Assembly (NCBI RefSeq): GCF_022511585.1
Contig: NZ_JAKWBN010000001.1
Coordinates: forward strand, 544,269 to 608,268
Source: Shimazuella soli
GTDB taxonomy: Bacteria; Bacillota; Bacilli; Thermoactinomycetales; Thermoactinomycetaceae
DNA length: 64,000 nucleotides
Reading direction: 5' to 3'
The position numbers were made by a program, and so were the translations under genes. Under the pieces are notes generated by a model. That model had not been told where the DNA came from, did no database searches, and saw only the letters and a list, made by a program, of their open reading frames with translations. Positions 51,770 through 60,191 of the stretch are shown in pieces; within the stretch, counting starts at the first letter, position 1; each line of letters begins with the position of its first letter.

Positions 51770-53392
51770 ATGTTTCGTGTATATCGTTTTCAAAATTATT
51801 CTTGGGCACGCTTACGTAAAGACGTAATCGCTGGAATTGTAGTTGGAATTGTAGCTTTGCCATTAGCCATGGCGATTGCAATCGCTTCTGGTGTTCGGCC
51901 GGAGTATGGGTTATACACTACCATTATCGCAGGATTTCTGATTTCTTTATTTGGTGGCTCTTTTTTCCAAATCGGAGGACCTACTGCTACCTTCGTACCA
52001 GTTTTACTAGGTTTAACAATGGTATATGGGTATGAAAATCTCCTGCTAGCTGGACTCTTATCGGGTGGTTTACTGGTTTTGATGGGGATATTTAGATTAG
52101 GAGCAGTCATTCATTATATTCCAAAGCCTGTGACAATTGGGTTTACTGCTGGTATTGCTGTCATCATTTTCTCCAGCCAAATTCATACTTTTTTGGGAAT
52201 GGAGAATATCAAAGATGGACATATCCTGTATAAATTAAAGCAAATATTTGTCCAGCTACATACGATTAGTTTAGCTAGTGTTGGAACAGCTTTGATTTGT
52301 TTGTTGGTTATTTTTTTAGTTCAAAAGTTTCTGCCGCAAATCCCTGCGCCTCTGGTAGGGTTAATTGTTTCGAGTTTTATTGCCACATGGTTTTATCCTT
52401 CACATGTTCAAACCATAGGAAGTGCTTTTGGTGGAGTCCCTTCTACACTGCCTTCTATTCATCTTCCTGAGATTACGTGGAGTAAATTCGAGTTGCTATT
52501 TTTTCCTGCTTTATCTATTGCTTTACTTGGAGCGATTGAATCTCTTTTGTCAGCTGTAGTATCTGATGGAATGTCTGGTAAGAAACATCACAGTAATCGA
52601 GAATTAATCGGGCAGGGAGTTGCTAATATTGTAACACCCTTTTTCGGTGGGATTCCTGCTGCGGGAGCAATAGCTCGAACAGCAACCAACATTCGCAATG
52701 GAGCGACATCTCCTGTTTCTGGAATTGTTCATAGCATTTTTGTTCTGCTAGTTCTGCTTTTTCTTTCCCCCTTAACGATGCATGTTCCTCTTGCTAGTAT
52801 GGCACCGATTTTAATGCTTGTTGCTTGGAATATGAGTGAACGAAAAGAATTTAAATTTGTATTGCGCTCCAAGACAAGTGATTCTATTGTACTATGTGCC
52901 ACGTTTCTCTGTATTGTACTGACTGATATTGCAATTGGAGTAATGGTTGGACTTGGATTGTCCATATTGTTCTTTGTATTTCGAATGAGCAATGAATTTG
53001 TAGTGAGAAAAGCGAATGTGGAACTACAAGAAAATGAGATAACACATGTATACACGTTAAAAGGACCTATATTTTTTGGCACTGCAAAACAGTTGGCAGG
53101 TCTTTTAGCAAAAGATTTACCAAAAGATTATCTTATTCTCTCGATGGAGCATGTTCCGTATATGGACATCACAGCTGAAGCAGTATTGAGTTCGATCATT
53201 CGAAGGTGCAAGCAACACCAGGTGAAATTTATCCTCGCTGGTTTACAAACTCAACCGCTCGAATTGCTACAAACAACAAGGTTATATCAGAGCTTGGATG
53301 AAAAATACATTTTCAAAAGTATAGAAGAAGCAAAAGATTATGCCAAACAACTCGAAATACAATCTTCTCCCATTCAAGTGTATGAAAAGTAA
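51770..53392 (+). CDS. SulP family anion transporter with STAS domain
   Basis: An inner-membrane anion carrier (sulfate, bicarbonate or dicarboxylate class). About residues 15-400 contain the transmembrane core with GIVALPLAMAIAIASGVRPEYGLYT, GGPTATFVPVL and the signature region IGQGVANIVTPFFGGIPAAGAIARTATN. The C-terminal STAS domain is about 425-530 (YTLKGPIFFGTAKQL, YLILSMEHVPYMDITAEAVL). ATG 51770 is preferred, with AAAGGGG 6 nt upstream; ATG 51752 has a distant GGAGGA. The ion cannot be assigned. Length of 540 residues is normal. Confidence 0.9.
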   Translation: MFRVYRFQNYSWARLRKDVIAGIVVGIVALPLAMAIAIASGVRPEYGLYTTIIAGFLISLFGGSFFQIGGPTATFVPVLLGLTMVYGYENLLLAGLLSGGLLVLMGIFRLGAVIHYIPKPVTIGFTAGIAVIIFSSQIHTFLGMENIKDGHILYKLKQIFVQLHTISLASVGTALICLLVIFLVQKFLPQIPAPLVGLIVSSFIATWFYPSHVQTIGSAFGGVPSTLPSIHLPEITWSKFELLFFPALSIALLGAIESLLSAVVSDGMSGKKHHSNRELIGQGVANIVTPFFGGIPAAGAIARTATNIRNGATSPVSGIVHSIFVLLVLLFLSPLTMHVPLASMAPILMLVAWNMSERKEFKFVLRSKTSDSIVLCATFLCIVLTDIAIGVMVGLGLSILFFVFRMSNEFVVRKANVELQENEITHVYTLKGPIFFGTAKQLAGLLAKDLPKDYLILSMEHVPYMDITAEAVLSSIIRRCKQHQVKFILAGLQTQPLELLQTTRLYQSLDEKYIFKSIEEAKDYAKQLEIQSSPIQVYEK

Positions 53393-53403
53393 CAAAACAT
53401 GTA

Positions 53404-53460
53404 AAAAAGAACTTGTCTCGTAGCACCAGATGAGGTGCAGTTCACAGACAAGTTCTTTTG
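53404..53460 (+). terminator. SulP terminator
   Basis: AAAAGAACTTGTCT pairs with AGACAAGTTCTTTT, with a second small hairpin (GCACC/GGTGC) in the loop. Confidence 0.8.
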
Positions 53461-53492
53461 ATTTTTATTTCAAGTTCTTTTGATTTTTATTT
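53449..53492 (+). repeat. 22-bp tandem duplication at the SulP terminator
   Basis: CAAGTTCTTTTGATTTTTAT plus TT occurs twice in direct succession (53449-53470, 53471-53492), duplicating the 3' arm of the terminator. Probably replication slippage. Confidence 0.9.
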
Positions 53493-53633
53493 GCAAATGT
53501 ACTGGAAATGTACTAGTATAGATGTACTACTTTAAAAGAAGGATATATTTATTCATTAATATCCAATTTAATTATATCATTTGCATCACTTGATGTCAAA
53601 CATTCTTTTACTAAGAACGTAAGGGGAATTAGG

Positions 53634-55967
53634 ATGAGTATCTCAAATGAAGATTGGGAAAAAGAGCAGCAGCGAGTGGACCATGTAACGATCAAAATTG
53701 CTACTTCTTTAAGTAAATTAACAACAGAGACAGATAAGTTAAAGTCAGATATCGTCAATATCCGAAAAGGTTTTTGGGATGATGTGACAGTTAATATGGA
53801 GGATGCGGCAGAAGCAGTAGAAACAGCAGCCAGTATCCGTCAACAAGCAGAAGTTTTGTCTGAAAAAGAGCGAACTCACCGTCACACGGATCAACGTGTC
53901 GTTTTACTTGAAAAACTGAAAAATTCTCCGTACTTTGGACGTGTTGATTTTCAAGAGGATGGGGAAACGGAAATAGAATCCATTTATTTAGGATTAGGTT
54001 CTTTTTACGATGAAGAAACAAGTGAGTTTCTTATTTATGATTGGCGTGCTCCTATCTCTAGTTTGTATTACGATGCTTCTTTGGGAAGTGCATCATTTGA
54101 TACACCAAATGGAACGGTATCAGGAAAGATGAAAATAAAACGGCAATTTTTGATCCGTCGAGGTGTGATCAAAAGTTTGTTTGACACAAGTGTCACCATT
54201 GGTGATGAGATGTTAAAAGAAGTTTTGGGACAGCAAGCTGATCCAAATCTTAAAAATATCGTTTCCACTATTCAAAAAGAACAAAACCAAATTATACGTG
54301 ATGATAAAAGTCATTTATTAGTAGTTCAAGGAGCAGCAGGAAGTGGAAAAACATCCTCTGCTATGCAGAGAATGGCTTATCTTTTGTATCGGTTTCGAGA
54401 AACATTGAAAGCTTGTCAGATCATGCTGTTTTCGCCAAATGCGATGTTTAATAGTTATGTTTCTACTGTACTTCCAGAGCTAGGTGAAGAAAATATGCTA
54501 CAGTCTACGTTCCAAAATTTTTTGGATCGCCGCTTAGGAAAGCAGTTTCGAGTAGAAGATCCTTTTGGTCAGTTGGAATATGCCTTGAATCCTAGAAATA
54601 ATAACGATTATTTGGCGAGAATGGAAGGGATACGTTTTAAGTCCTCCCTTTTATTTCTAAATATGATGGATGATTATTTGACCGGTTTAAAGCAATCTGG
54701 TTTTTTGTTTCGTGATATTCATTTTCAAGGGGAAGTTGTCATTTCTAAAGATGCTATCAGAAAGCAGTTTTATGAAATGGATTCTAATATGTCTATCAGA
54801 AATAGGTTAGAGATCATACAAAAGAATTTACAACAACAGTTAAAGGAAGTGGAAGAAGCACAAAAAGATAAAGAATGGGTGGAGAAAGAAGTTGATCTTT
54901 TAGAAGAAGAAGTATATACGAGGGTACACCAACAACTGCAAAAACAAAAGCGATTTGCTGATAATACGTTTGATGATCATACAAGGGAGTATGATATGTT
55001 AGCTTCCATTGTGATAAAACGTGCGTTTCGTGCTACTTATCGATTTGTTAATCGACTTTCTTTCGTGGATGTCAAAGGGATATATAAGCAATTTTTTGAT
55101 CCAGAAAAGACAGACAGCAATTTACCAAAGTATTGGAAACTTATTTGTAAACAGACGAAACAAAAGATCGATCAATCTATCTTGCTATATGAGGATGCAA
55201 CTCCTTATTTATATGTAAAAGAATCCATTGAAGGATTTGATACGAATCGTTCTATTCGTCATGTATTTATCGATGAAGCTCAAGATTACTCTGCCTTTCA
55301 ATTTGCGTTTATCAAACATTTATTTCCCAAAAGCAAATGGACCGTTTTGGGGGATATTAACCAAACGATTCATGCTCATCAGCTGGAGGATGGATTAACT
55401 CCCTTGCTTTCTTGGTTTGAAACAGATCGATCCAAAAAAATAATCTTTCATCGAAGCTATCGATCTACAAAACCAATTATATTATTTACGAGAGAATTAC
55501 TCCCGGACGGTCAGAAGATTGAACCATTTGAACGCCCAGGTTTGCTTCCCGCACTTACCAAAGTGACTAATAAGGAAGAATTAGTGGAGGGATTGGTCCA
55601 GCAAATCAAAAAATTACAAGGGTACCTTTCTTCTATTGCAATTATTTGTAAAACGAAGAAGGAAAGCATGGAGGCGTATGAACAATTAAAAGAGAAGATT
55701 GACGTGACACTCATTAAAAATGGGAATAGCTCTTTTAAAAAAAGAACTGTCATTATCCCGTCCTATCTGGCAAAAGGAATTGAATTTGACTCCGTTTTGG
55801 TCTATAATGCTTCGGATCAAGTTTATGACAGAGAAGAAGAAAGAAGATTGTTTTATACGGTTTGCACAAGAGCAATGCATGAATTGCATTTATTTTCCTT
55901 AGGAGAGGTATCTCGATTTATAAAGAATGTTGATCCTAGCTTATATGAAATGGAAAAACCCACCTAA
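53634..55967 (+). CDS. helD: HelD, RNA polymerase recycling ATPase
   Basis: This superfamily 1 helicase-like ATPase removes stalled RNA polymerase from DNA. The 777-residue length equals B. subtilis HelD. An N-terminal coiled coil (residues 5-85) is the arm that enters the secondary channel; Walker A is VQGAAGSGKTSSAM (231-244), Walker B region HVFIDEAQDYSAFQ near 545, motif VLGDINQTIH and the C-terminal motif TCTRAM. A second long coiled coil (about 395-440) is part of the clamp-prying domain. AAGGGGAAT before the ATG is the ribosome site. Actinobacterial relatives (HelR) confer rifampicin tolerance; whether this one does is unknown. Confidence 0.92.
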   Translation: MSISNEDWEKEQQRVDHVTIKIATSLSKLTTETDKLKSDIVNIRKGFWDDVTVNMEDAAEAVETAASIRQQAEVLSEKERTHRHTDQRVVLLEKLKNSPYFGRVDFQEDGETEIESIYLGLGSFYDEETSEFLIYDWRAPISSLYYDASLGSASFDTPNGTVSGKMKIKRQFLIRRGVIKSLFDTSVTIGDEMLKEVLGQQADPNLKNIVSTIQKEQNQIIRDDKSHLLVVQGAAGSGKTSSAMQRMAYLLYRFRETLKACQIMLFSPNAMFNSYVSTVLPELGEENMLQSTFQNFLDRRLGKQFRVEDPFGQLEYALNPRNNNDYLARMEGIRFKSSLLFLNMMDDYLTGLKQSGFLFRDIHFQGEVVISKDAIRKQFYEMDSNMSIRNRLEIIQKNLQQQLKEVEEAQKDKEWVEKEVDLLEEEVYTRVHQQLQKQKRFADNTFDDHTREYDMLASIVIKRAFRATYRFVNRLSFVDVKGIYKQFFDPEKTDSNLPKYWKLICKQTKQKIDQSILLYEDATPYLYVKESIEGFDTNRSIRHVFIDEAQDYSAFQFAFIKHLFPKSKWTVLGDINQTIHAHQLEDGLTPLLSWFETDRSKKIIFHRSYRSTKPIILFTRELLPDGQKIEPFERPGLLPALTKVTNKEELVEGLVQQIKKLQGYLSSIAIICKTKKESMEAYEQLKEKIDVTLIKNGNSSFKKRTVIIPSYLAKGIEFDSVLVYNASDQVYDREEERRLFYTVCTRAMHELHLFSLGEVSRFIKNVDPSLYEMEKPT

Positions 55968-55978
55968 AGTGGGTTTTT
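55954..55978 (+). terminator. helD terminator overlapping its stop codon
   Basis: AAAAACCCAC pairs with GTGGGTTTTT (10 bp), with the helD stop codon TAA in the 5-nt loop. Confidence 0.9.
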
Positions 55979-55989
55979 ATGTTTGTTAT

Positions 55990-56391
55990 TTATGATTCAT
56001 CTAATAATATTTGATATAAGCAATCTTGGTCCATTTGGGTGGTCATCATTTTCTTTAGGCTAATGTGTTCCGTATGGGTAATGGGGAGAGTTTCTGTTTC
56101 GATTTCACTTCTGAAAAAATGAATATGGATAAATATATTTTTTGTGTATTTCGCTAATCTGTTAAAATAGTGCTGGACATCTGCCCGAAATCCGTACATT
56201 TGATTTTCTGTTTTTTCGTAAAGTTCACAGGAACATACTTCTGTAGTAAGAAAATATGTCTGAAAAGTATGGGGAACAAGGGCTCGAAAAGATTTATTTT
56301 TGTTTGGATGAAGCTCTAAATTAGGAGATAGCATCATATAGGCCTTATGATGGATGTTGGATTTAACAGCGAAAGAGATATAATAACACAT
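55990..56391 (-). CDS. Hypothetical protein (133 aa)
   Basis: An intact frame of 133 codons converging with helD. AGGAGG lies 13 nt before the ATG, somewhat far. The protein has many His, Tyr, Phe and Thr (MYGFRADVQHYFNRLAKYTKNIFIHIHFF; ITHTEHISLKKMMTTQMDQD), and looks like an alpha/beta fold without signal peptide. No family is recognised. Confidence 0.5.
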   Translation of the reverse strand: MCYYISFAVKSNIHHKAYMMLSPNLELHPNKNKSFRALVPHTFQTYFLTTEVCSCELYEKTENQMYGFRADVQHYFNRLAKYTKNIFIHIHFFRSEIETETLPITHTEHISLKKMMTTQMDQDCLYQILLDES

Positions 56392-56574
56392 GTTTTATAT
56401 TCGTCCTCCTTAGCAGATTGTATTATTATATACAAAAAAAGAATAATAAAACGGAAAAGTCACGAAAATGAAAAGAGATTTTCATTTCCTAATAGTAATA
56501 TTTTATTAATAGTTATTATGCGATTGAAACAGTGAGTTATAATACTATAAAATCCATAGAATAGGGAGCTAAGC

Positions 56575-57015
56575 ATGCTAACCATCAGGCACATTAAACC
56601 AAGTGATACATATCATTTGCGACATACAATCTTACGACCCAACCAATCCATAGAAGATTGCATGTATAAAGGCGACGAAGACGACTCTACTATTCATCTA
56701 GGTGCATTTTGGGAGGGGAAATTAATTAGCATAGGAACTTTTATGCAAGTATCTCATCCTGATTTAGGTGGAGATTTTCCTTATCAACTGCGTGGAATGG
56801 CTACCGATCCAAATTATCGCCGTCAAAAAGCAGGAAGTACATTAATGGCTCATGCGGAATCACTATTAAAAGAAAATAACTGTGATTTGCTTTGGTGTAA
56901 TGCACGTTATAACGTAAAGGACTATTATGCACATATGGGTTTCCAAGAGCATGGGGATATATTTGAAATTGAACCCATTGGATTACATGTAGTGATGTTT
57001 AAAAACCTAGACTAA
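56575..57015 (+). CDS. GNAT family N-acetyltransferase
   Basis: A 146-residue acetyltransferase with the acetyl-CoA loop LRGMATDPNYRRQKAGSTLM (about 72-91), the following LLWCNARYNVKDYYAHMGFQEHG, and the start TIRHIKPSDTYHLRHTILRP, which is typical of small Bacilli GNATs. The substrate is unknown. AGGGAGCT precedes the ATG. A single-gene unit. Confidence 0.88.
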   Translation: MLTIRHIKPSDTYHLRHTILRPNQSIEDCMYKGDEDDSTIHLGAFWEGKLISIGTFMQVSHPDLGGDFPYQLRGMATDPNYRRQKAGSTLMAHAESLLKENNCDLLWCNARYNVKDYYAHMGFQEHGDIFEIEPIGLHVVMFKNLD

Positions 57016-57155
57016 AAAAGAAAGGGGAGTCCCTTTCTCTAATAATAAGTCGGATTATTCCAATTAATGGTAAAAAGAAAACATCATTTTAGTATGTATA
57101 ATTATTGTTTGAAAACACACAGAAAGTAGAAGCAAAGTTAAAAGAGGGAGAAATT

Positions 57156-57611
57156 ATGGGGAAACGTATTTGGTATACTGTCATTCGAAAACTCATTGTA
57201 TTTAGTTTGATTACGATCATAGGGTTGCTAGGTGGTTTTGGAGCGAGTCTCATTTTTGGCGGACGTGCTGTATTGATCGGGATCAGCGCTACTGTCATGA
57301 TCGTAATCTCGGTCGCGCTCCTCATGACGGTAGTAAGTTTGATTGTAGATGGAGTTTTGATCAGGGCTGGTGAATGGAAACGATGGGTGAATCTATTGCT
57401 TATTATTGTCTCTACTTTCCTACTGGTATATTATTACTTTTTGGATAAAGGTATCTTTTTAGACTTACCAGAGTTTAAGATACTCAGTCAAATTGTATTA
57501 TATGGTTCAATTGTGTTGTCCTTTTTATATTGGGTAATAGATGGGTGGGCTGCGAAGTTTATAAAAAATCGTTTCAGTAAAGAAGGAATAGAGAAACAGA
57601 CCAAAAGCTGA
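57156..57611 (+). CDS. Four-helix membrane protein (151 aa), unknown
   Basis: ATG 57156 has GAGGGAG about 7 nt upstream; the open frame extends 17 codons further without a site. Four helices: about 10-32 (LIVFSLITIIGLLGGFGASL), 36-60 (VLIGISATVMIVISVALLMT), 75-93 (WVNLLLIIVSTFLLVYYYFL) and 105-125. Basic ends point to the cytoplasm. No family is recognised. It sits before the Bce-type module but ends in its own terminator. Confidence 0.65.
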   Translation: MGKRIWYTVIRKLIVFSLITIIGLLGGFGASLIFGGRAVLIGISATVMIVISVALLMTVVSLIVDGVLIRAGEWKRWVNLLLIIVSTFLLVYYYFLDKGIFLDLPEFKILSQIVLYGSIVLSFLYWVIDGWAAKFIKNRFSKEGIEKQTKS

Positions 57612-57631
57612 GTTGTAAGACTCAGTTTTTT
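57608..57631 (+). terminator. Terminator
   Basis: CTGAGT pairs with ACTCAG around 6 nt, followed by T6. The TGA stop of the membrane protein lies inside the stem. Confidence 0.85.
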
Positions 57632-57670
57632 ATATAAAACTATTGATACTTCTTGACAGGAGTGATTTCT

Positions 57671-58366
57671 TTGACCACTATCCTCATCGTGGAAGATGAT
57701 AAGGAAATTAGTAGTCGCTTGCAGTCGATGTTAAACAAAAATGGATATGAGGCTTATTGTGTGGATGACTTTGAAAATATTATAGCTACTTTTACTTCGC
57801 ATAATCCTAAAATGGTGTTACTAGATGTCAATCTTCCTTTTTATGATGGTTATTATTGGTGCAGACAAATCCGCTTGCAGTCGAATTGTCCTATTCTATT
57901 CATATCAGCAAGGGAAGGAAAGATGGATCAAGTAATGGCATTGGAAAATGGAGCTGATGATTATATTACCAAACCATTTGAATTAGAAGTGGTGCTGGCT
58001 AAGATACGCAGTCATTTTCGAAGAGCGTATGGGGATTATGCGTTGACGAACGCGGAGCGTTTATTAAATGTCAATGGACTTCTTCTTTACTTAAATCGCT
58101 ATGAATTGCTCTTTCAGGGCCAGAAAATAGAGTTGAGTAAAAAAGAATTAGTGTTAATGGAAGTACTGATGAATGAAGTAGAACAAGTAGTGAGTCGTCA
58201 TTATTTGTTGGAAAAGCTCTGGGACGAAAATACTTTTGTAGATGATAACACACTAAATGTCTATATTACGAGGGTGAGAAAAAAGTTAAAGGATATTGGT
58301 ATAGTAGGAGCAATTGAAGTGGTAAGAGGTGTAGGTTATCGTCTAAAAACTTCCTGGAGGGGGTAG
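57671..58366 (+). CDS. Bce-type response regulator
   Basis: A 231-residue OmpR-type regulator. Receiver: VEDDKEI at 6-12, phospho-Asp in MVLLDVNLPFYDG (near 52), Lys in YITKPFELE (near 101). Winged helix: LSKKELVLMEVLMNEVEQVVSRHYLLEKLWDE and ending RGVGYRLKTS. TTG 57671 follows AGGAG by 8 nt. It is 2 bp from the kinase gene. In this family the regulator turns on the adjacent ABC transporter when a wall-active peptide is present. Confidence 0.92.
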   Translation: MTTILIVEDDKEISSRLQSMLNKNGYEAYCVDDFENIIATFTSHNPKMVLLDVNLPFYDGYYWCRQIRLQSNCPILFISAREGKMDQVMALENGADDYITKPFELEVVLAKIRSHFRRAYGDYALTNAERLLNVNGLLLYLNRYELLFQGQKIELSKKELVLMEVLMNEVEQVVSRHYLLEKLWDENTFVDDNTLNVYITRVRKKLKDIGIVGAIEVVRGVGYRLKTSWRG

Positions 58367-58368
58367 GT

Positions 58369-59379
58369 ATGAAGTTATTTTTAAGAGAGCACCTTGTTCT
58401 TATTTTCCTTTATCTTCTACAACTTGCTGCGATCTCTCTTGTTTTTTGGTACGGGGAATACCAAAATAGTTGGATTGTTTCCTATGCACTTTTTTTAGGT
58501 TTGGCATGTCTCATTTGTTATTTACTCTATCGCTATATTCGCTATCGAGCATTTTATCAAAGACTCACCCATTTACCGAAAACGTTAAAAGAGACAGTGA
58601 TGTCTTTGTCTGATGCTACCATTGCAAAAAAGGTACAACAACTGCTTGTTACCCAATATCGATTTTACCAAGAACAACTTCAACGTTATCAAGTAAAACA
58701 AGAAGATCATTTAGCATTTGTGAATTTATGGGTTCATCAAATGAAAACACCTTTATCTGTGATTTCGTTGATCTTGCAAGAACAGGCTAGTCCAGCCTTC
58801 GATAGTATTCGTGACGAAATAGAAAAAGTATCAAGTGGTTTGGAGATGATCTTGTATGCTTCTCGTTTGGATGCATTTGAAAAAGACTTCCGAGTAGAAA
58901 AATTAAATCTTTCTTCTCTATTGAAGCGTATTCTACATGAAAATAAGCGACTATTTATTCAACATCATATCATGCCGAAACTTGAAGTGGATTCTTCCCT
59001 AATGATTTTCTCTGATGAAAAATGGCTAGGTTTTGTCATGAAGCAATTGCTTACCAATGCTGTTCGATATTCGGCAGGAAAAGGAAAAACAGTAAACATC
59101 TCAGCTTTTCAACATGGAAATCGAATTGTGGTAGAGATTGAGGATCAAGGTATAGGAATTCCTCCGCAAGACATTCATCGGGTTTTTGAATCACATTACA
59201 CAGGAGAAAATGGACGGCATTATCGAGAATCAACTGGAATGGGCTTATTTTTAGTACAGGAAATATGCAGTAAATTAAGCCATCACATCTCGTTAAGATC
59301 AGAAGTGAATGTGGGGACTACCATCTGCATTGAATTCTATAACAATGATTCTTACCAAAATGTAAGTTTGATTTCATAA
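58369..59379 (+). CDS. Bce-type intramembrane-sensing histidine kinase
   Basis: A 336-residue kinase with two helices at the N-terminus (about 10-30 and 36-58) and only a few residues between them outside the cell, so it cannot bind a ligand itself; BceS-type kinases listen to their transporter. The phospho-His is in FVNLWVHQMKTPLSVISLIL (near 125), followed by N box MKQLLTNAVRYSAGKG, DQGIGIPPQD and STGMGLFLVQE. GGAGGGGG lies before the ATG and 2 bp separate it from the regulator gene. Confidence 0.92.
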   Translation: MKLFLREHLVLIFLYLLQLAAISLVFWYGEYQNSWIVSYALFLGLACLICYLLYRYIRYRAFYQRLTHLPKTLKETVMSLSDATIAKKVQQLLVTQYRFYQEQLQRYQVKQEDHLAFVNLWVHQMKTPLSVISLILQEQASPAFDSIRDEIEKVSSGLEMILYASRLDAFEKDFRVEKLNLSSLLKRILHENKRLFIQHHIMPKLEVDSSLMIFSDEKWLGFVMKQLLTNAVRYSAGKGKTVNISAFQHGNRIVVEIEDQGIGIPPQDIHRVFESHYTGENGRHYRESTGMGLFLVQEICSKLSHHISLRSEVNVGTTICIEFYNNDSYQNVSLIS

Positions 59380-59444
59380 ACATCAATTGGAGAAACTAGT
59401 GAAATTTATTACAGTAGAAGTCAAAGAGAGGAGAGGAAGCTGTA

Positions 59445-60191
59445 ATGGATATTTTGCAGATTAAAGAATTGCATAAAGTGTATGGAAAAAATGAGTTGAC
59501 AAATGCACTAAATGGTATCACTTTCTCCATCCAAGCAAAAGAGCGTGTAGGAATTATGGGTCCGTCTGGAAGTGGAAAAACAACCTTACTGAATATTATC
59601 TCTACTATCGATGAACCTACTTCTGGAAAAATTGTGTTAACAGGAGAAGATGCACAACAATTATCTCTAAAACAACGAAGTCATTTTCGGCGGAAATTGG
59701 GCTTTGTCTTTCAAGATTTTCATCTGCTTTACAACCTTACGGTCAGGGAAAATATTACCCTTCCGCTAGTGATGCGGCAAGAGAGCAAGATGTTGATCAC
59801 TGAACGTTTAGTAGTATTGGCGAAACAACTTGACATTCAATCCATTCTCGATAAATACCCATTTGAACTTTCAGGAGGGCAAGCACAGAGAGTAGCTATA
59901 GCTCGTGCGATTATTCACCAACCTTCACTCATTCTTGCAGATGAACCCACAGGTAATCTAGATTCTAAAGCTTCACGGAATGTTATGGAGTTGCTTTGCA
60001 GCGTTCAGGAAACAGAAGAGTCAACATTGTTGTTAGTTACCCATGATCCAGTGGTTGCTAGCTATTGTCATCGAGTACTTTTTATTAAAGATGGAAAACT
60101 GGTCAATGAAATCCATCTAGGTGCAAATCGTCAAACGTTCTTTCAGAGTATTATCAATACACTCTCGTTATTGGAGGGTGATCTAGGATGA
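59445..60191 (+). CDS. Bce-type ABC transporter ATP-binding protein
   Basis: A 248-residue ATPase with Walker A GIMGPSGSGKTTLLNIIST (about 35-53), Q loop VFQDFHLLYNLTVRENI, ABC signature LSGGQAQRVAIARAI (near 143) and Walker B LILADEPTGNLDSK. It energises the permease encoded next. GAGAGGAAG precedes the ATG. Its stop overlaps the permease ATG (ATGA), so the two are translated together. Confidence 0.94.
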   Translation: MDILQIKELHKVYGKNELTNALNGITFSIQAKERVGIMGPSGSGKTTLLNIISTIDEPTSGKIVLTGEDAQQLSLKQRSHFRRKLGFVFQDFHLLYNLTVRENITLPLVMRQESKMLITERLVVLAKQLDIQSILDKYPFELSGGQAQRVAIARAIIHQPSLILADEPTGNLDSKASRNVMELLCSVQETEESTLLLVTHDPVVASYCHRVLFIKDGKLVNEIHLGANRQTFFQSIINTLSLLEGDLG

